From Acidimicrobiia bacterium (GTDB lineage: Bacteria; Actinomycetota; Acidimicrobiia; Spongiisociales; UBA5794), in contig JASJDZ010000011.1 in the NCBI GenBank assembly GCA_030065575.1, positions 1-41,971 on the forward strand: a stretch of DNA of 41,971 nt, written 5' to 3'. Below, in pieces: positions 39,503 to 41,971 of the stretch. A program made the translations under genes and the position numbers. A model generated the notes under the pieces. The model was given only the letters and a program-made list of their open reading frames with translations. It was not told the DNA's origin and searched no databases. Each line of letters starts with the position of its first letter. Within the stretch, counting starts at the first letter, position 1.

Positions 39503-41671
39503 TCAGACCTTCTCGAGCGGCGCAAGTTCGAGGTGCAGGTGTTTGGTTCCCAGCCCCGGGAAATCGACTACCGCCTCGACGCCCGCCACTCTCCTGATTG
39601 TCCCTTCACCCCACTTGGCATGACGGACCCGGTCACCGACATCGAGCTCGGCTGCCTTGACGGTGACCCGTGCGGCGCTGGGGACCACGGAGGTGCGTTT
39701 CTTCTTTCTCCGCACATCCTGAATCAGGTTCGCCGGTAGCTCCTTGAGGAAGCGGCTCGGAGGGTTGTAGTTGTTGCTCCCGAACATGTTCCTGCTCCAT
39801 GCTCGGCTGAGGAAGAGGCGCTCCATAGCTCGGGTGACACCGACGTAACAGAGCCGGCGCTCCTCTTCGAGCTCGTCAGGATCCCCCAGGGATCGCATGT
39901 GAGGGAAGACGCCATCCTCCATCCCCACGATGAAGACGGCGGGAAACTCGAGTCCCTTTGCGTTGTGCAGCGTCATCAGCGTGACGACATCCGTATCCTC
40001 GAAACTGTCCACATCAGTGACCAGACTGATCGATTCGAGGAACAGCTCGGTCTTGCGCAAGCCATCGAGGGCAACCCACTCATCCCGACCGTATGCCACC
40101 GGACCGTTCTCCTCGAAGTCGGCGGCCGCCGATACCAACTCACGCAGGTTCTCCTCCCTGCCCATAGCCTCGATCGATCGCTCCGCCCGGACCATGTCGA
40201 GATAGCCGGTCTCCGAGAGGATCGCCTCTAGGGCGGAAGTTGGCCCTTGCTCGGCGAGGAAGGTGAGGTGGTCGATGAGCCCGACGAATTCGAGCATCGC
40301 CTTCTGGGCACGGCTGGTGAGGCGTGCGTTGTCCCCGGCGGTACGCAGCGAATCGAAGAATGACACCCCCTTGTCTTCAGCGTGCCGATCGGCATGGCCA
40401 ACGCTCGTGTCGCCGATGGCGCGCTTGGGGACGTTGATGATTCGCTTTGCCGCCACTGTGTCGTCGGGATTGGTCACTACCCGCAGGTACGCCAGCACGT
40501 CTTTGACCTCGCGACGGTCGTAGTACTTGACACCGCCGACCACCTGATAGGGCTGTCCGTGGTTGACAAACGTCTCCTCGAGGACGCGGCTTTGCGCGTT
40601 GGTGCGGTAGAAGACGGCAATGCCCCGGGCATCCCTTCCCTGCCTGCGGAGTTCGCCAACTGCCTCGGCAACGAAGGCGGCCTCATCGTGCTCGTCCTCA
40701 GCCTCGTAGCTGATGATCTTCTCCCCGTGACCGAACTCGGTCCACAGCCGCTTCGGCTTGCGGTTCGGGTTGTTCGAGATGACGGCGTTTGCAGCCTGCA
40801 GAATCGTTTCGGTGGAGCGATAGTTCTGCTCCAGCATCACGATCTGCGCATCGGGGAAGTCCTTCTCGAACTCGTTGATGTTGCGGATGTCCGCACCGCG
40901 GAACTTGTAGATGCTCTGGTCGCCATCGCCGACGACGCACAGGTTCCGGTGCTTCTCCGTGAGCAGGCGCACCAGCACGTACTGGGCGTGGTTGGTGTCC
41001 TGGTACTCGTCGACCAGCACGTACTCGAAGCGGTCCTGATAGCGCTCCAGCACCTCAGGATGAACCCGGAATAGATCCACGGTCAGCATGAGCAGGTCGT
41101 CGAAATCCATCGCCGAGGCTTCAACCAGTCGCTGCTGATAGAGCCGGTACACATCGGCAGCCTTCTCGTGATAGAACCCGATGTCGGAGGCGGCGTAGGT
41201 CTCGTAGTCGATGAGCTCGTTCTTGGCGTTGGAGATGGCGGCCCTCAGGCTGCGGGGCGGGAACCGTTTCGGGTCGAGGTCGAGATCCTTGACACACATC
41301 GTCACCAGCCGGAGCGAGTCCGCCGAGTCATAGATGGAGAACGCCGAGCGGTAGCCGAGGTGGTGAGCCTCCCTGCGCAGGATGCGCGAGCATGCGCTGT
41401 GGAAGGTGGAAACCCACATATCGCGGGCGATCCCGCCGACCAGCGCTTCCACCCTTTCCTTCATTTCCGAAGCCGCTTTGTTGGTGAAGGTGATGGCGAG
41501 GATTCCGAACGGCGACACGTTGTGGTCGCGGATCAGATGGGCGACCCGGCGGGTCAGCACTCGCGTCTTGCCCGAGCCGGCGCCGGCTACGACCAGCAGA
41601 GGACCATCGATAGCGGCGACGGCCTGCCGCTGGGCAGGGTTGAGACCCTCGAGCAGGGGGGATTCGGACAT
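39503..41671 (-). CDS. pcrA: ATP-dependent DNA helicase UvrD/PcrA
   Basis: 722 aa superfamily 1A 3'-5' helicase for repair and replication restart. Walker A GAGSGKT at 30-36 (Lys35), motif Ia 'ITFTNKAASEMKERV', Walker B DEYQDTN at 221-227, motif III 'GDGDQSIYKFRGAD', motif IV 'LEQNYRSTETIL', motif V 'TLMTLHNAKGLEF' and motif VI 'EERRLCYVGVTRAMERL'. The C-terminal Tudor-like end 'VGDRVRHAKWGEGTIRRV' is typical of PcrA. The ATG at 41671 is chosen over an upstream GTG because the -10 hexamer at 41680-41685 leaves no room for the longer form. Confidence 0.97.
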   Translation of the reverse strand: MSESPLLEGLNPAQRQAVAAIDGPLLVVAGAGSGKTRVLTRRVAHLIRDHNVSPFGILAITFTNKAASEMKERVEALVGGIARDMWVSTFHSACSRILRREAHHLGYRSAFSIYDSADSLRLVTMCVKDLDLDPKRFPPRSLRAAISNAKNELIDYETYAASDIGFYHEKAADVYRLYQQRLVEASAMDFDDLLMLTVDLFRVHPEVLERYQDRFEYVLVDEYQDTNHAQYVLVRLLTEKHRNLCVVGDGDQSIYKFRGADIRNINEFEKDFPDAQIVMLEQNYRSTETILQAANAVISNNPNRKPKRLWTEFGHGEKIISYEAEDEHDEAAFVAEAVGELRRQGRDARGIAVFYRTNAQSRVLEETFVNHGQPYQVVGGVKYYDRREVKDVLAYLRVVTNPDDTVAAKRIINVPKRAIGDTSVGHADRHAEDKGVSFFDSLRTAGDNARLTSRAQKAMLEFVGLIDHLTFLAEQGPTSALEAILSETGYLDMVRAERSIEAMGREENLRELVSAAADFEENGPVAYGRDEWVALDGLRKTELFLESISLVTDVDSFEDTDVVTLMTLHNAKGLEFPAVFIVGMEDGVFPHMRSLGDPDELEEERRLCYVGVTRAMERLFLSRAWSRNMFGSNNYNPPSRFLKELPANLIQDVRRKKKRTSVVPSAARVTVKAAELDVGDRVRHAKWGEGTIRRVAGVEAVVDFPGLGTKHLHLELAPLEKV

Positions 41672-41679
41672 GGTTCGAG

Positions 41680-41685
41680 AGTATA
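41680..41685 (-). promoter_or_regulatory. -10 element of pcrA, likely leaderless
   Basis: TATACT on the minus strand, 8 nt before the ATG, no Shine-Dalgarno between. The -35 is weak. Confidence 0.5.
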
Positions 41686-41761
41686 CGAGGATCGCCAACC
41701 CTGATTACAGGGGTGTAGTTCATCGAGGCGGGCGGTAGCTCGGCCGAGGGGGGTGGCGCAT

Positions 41762-41827
41762 TGTCAGTCCCCCCACGCAGTGGAGAGACGTTCCCACACT
41801 GTCAGTCCCCCCACGGAGTGGGGGGAA
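41762..41827. repeat. Two direct repeats with C6/G6 hairpins
   Basis: TGTCAGTCCCCCCACG starts at 41762 and again at 41800 (38-nt period); each continues with AGTGG. The second copy closes as a perfect hairpin CCCCCCAC-GGA-GTGGGGGG (41808-41826); the first is degenerate. Further small GAA-loop hairpins follow (CCGACC-GAA-GGTCGG at 41835-41849). REP-like intergenic sequence. Confidence 0.6.
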
Positions 41828-41927
41828 GGTACCGCCGACCGAAGGTCGGGGGTAGGGGGGCGATGCAATCGCCGTCGAGTTCCATGCAACGGAACCCGGG
41901 GTGTGCCGAAGGCACCGAAGGTCAGGG

Positions 41928-41971
41928 TTAGTCGTACAGTGCCAGCTCTTCGTCGGTCGGCACATCGATGG
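41928..41971 (-). CDS. C-terminal end of a gene cut by the window edge
   Basis: The minus strand reads 13 codons, IDVPTDEELALYD, then TAA (41928-41930). Acidic composition, codon use and a clean stop at the start of a repeat-rich intergenic region make a real gene end plausible. The family cannot be named from 13 residues. Confidence 0.4.
   Translation of the reverse strand, partial: IDVPTDEELALYD

Noticed and set aside
41762-41821. Short CRISPR-like array
   Set aside because: Only two imperfect 22-nt copies with a 16-nt gap, and no cas genes; better explained as palindromic intergenic repeats.

Overview
The window reads as about 42 kb of the chromosome of a high-GC Gram-positive bacterium of the Actinomycetota. 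Evidence for this is a WhiB protein, a SenX3/RegX3-type two-component system next to phoU, a UPF0182 membrane protein beside a PDZ-Lon protease, a Zincin_2 (DUF2342-like) protein, a DivIVA-type coiled-coil protein, a b558-type succinate dehydrogenase, frequent GTG/TTG starts and several apparently leaderless genes. A deep-branching class such as Acidimicrobiia is my best guess, but that is inference. No phage genes, transposases, integrases or CRISPR arrays were seen. About 35 protein genes, one tRNA and one partial gene are supported.

Left part (1-6.5 kb): glycogen debranching enzyme glgX and a patatin-like lipase on the minus strand; a gene-poor stretch with a tandemly duplicated module around the initiator tRNA-fMet; then metY-metX on the plus strand behind a strong promoter and a structured leader ending in an intrinsic terminator. 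That leader looks like a transcriptional riboswitch or attenuator, and I could not match it to a SAM riboswitch consensus. It is the best candidate here for something undescribed.

6.5-15.8 kb: a minus-strand envelope and division cluster (PDZ-Lon protease, a large DivIVA-like protein with two Pro-Glu tracts, UPF0182), a plus-strand secreted helical protein, a PaaN-like aldehyde dehydrogenase whose catalytic cysteine reads as serine, and phoU.

16-21.9 kb: plus-strand senX3-regX3-HEAT operon, minus-strand moaE, then plus-strand HtrA-type protease, a Zincin_2-family protein that has lost its HExxH histidines, and an AhpE/PrxQ-like peroxiredoxin.

21.9-25.6 kb, minus strand: an envelope-stress module (ECF sigma factor, anti-sigma factor with two tandem zinc-finger domains, RseB-like protein) preceded by a short tatA, a conserved unknown protein and whiB.

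25.8-39.4 kb: a central-metabolism block. sdhCAB is on the plus strand; mdh, icd, folD, purH, sucD, sucC and a B12-binding mutase subunit are on the minus strand. Between them lie a small XRE regulator/membrane-protein pair, an SCP2-like protein, HU and an eight-helix membrane protein. Most of the oxidative TCA cycle is therefore encoded within 14 kb.

39.5-41.97 kb: UvrD/PcrA helicase with a leaderless promoter, an intergenic region with short hairpin repeats, and the last 13 codons of a minus-strand gene cut by the window edge.
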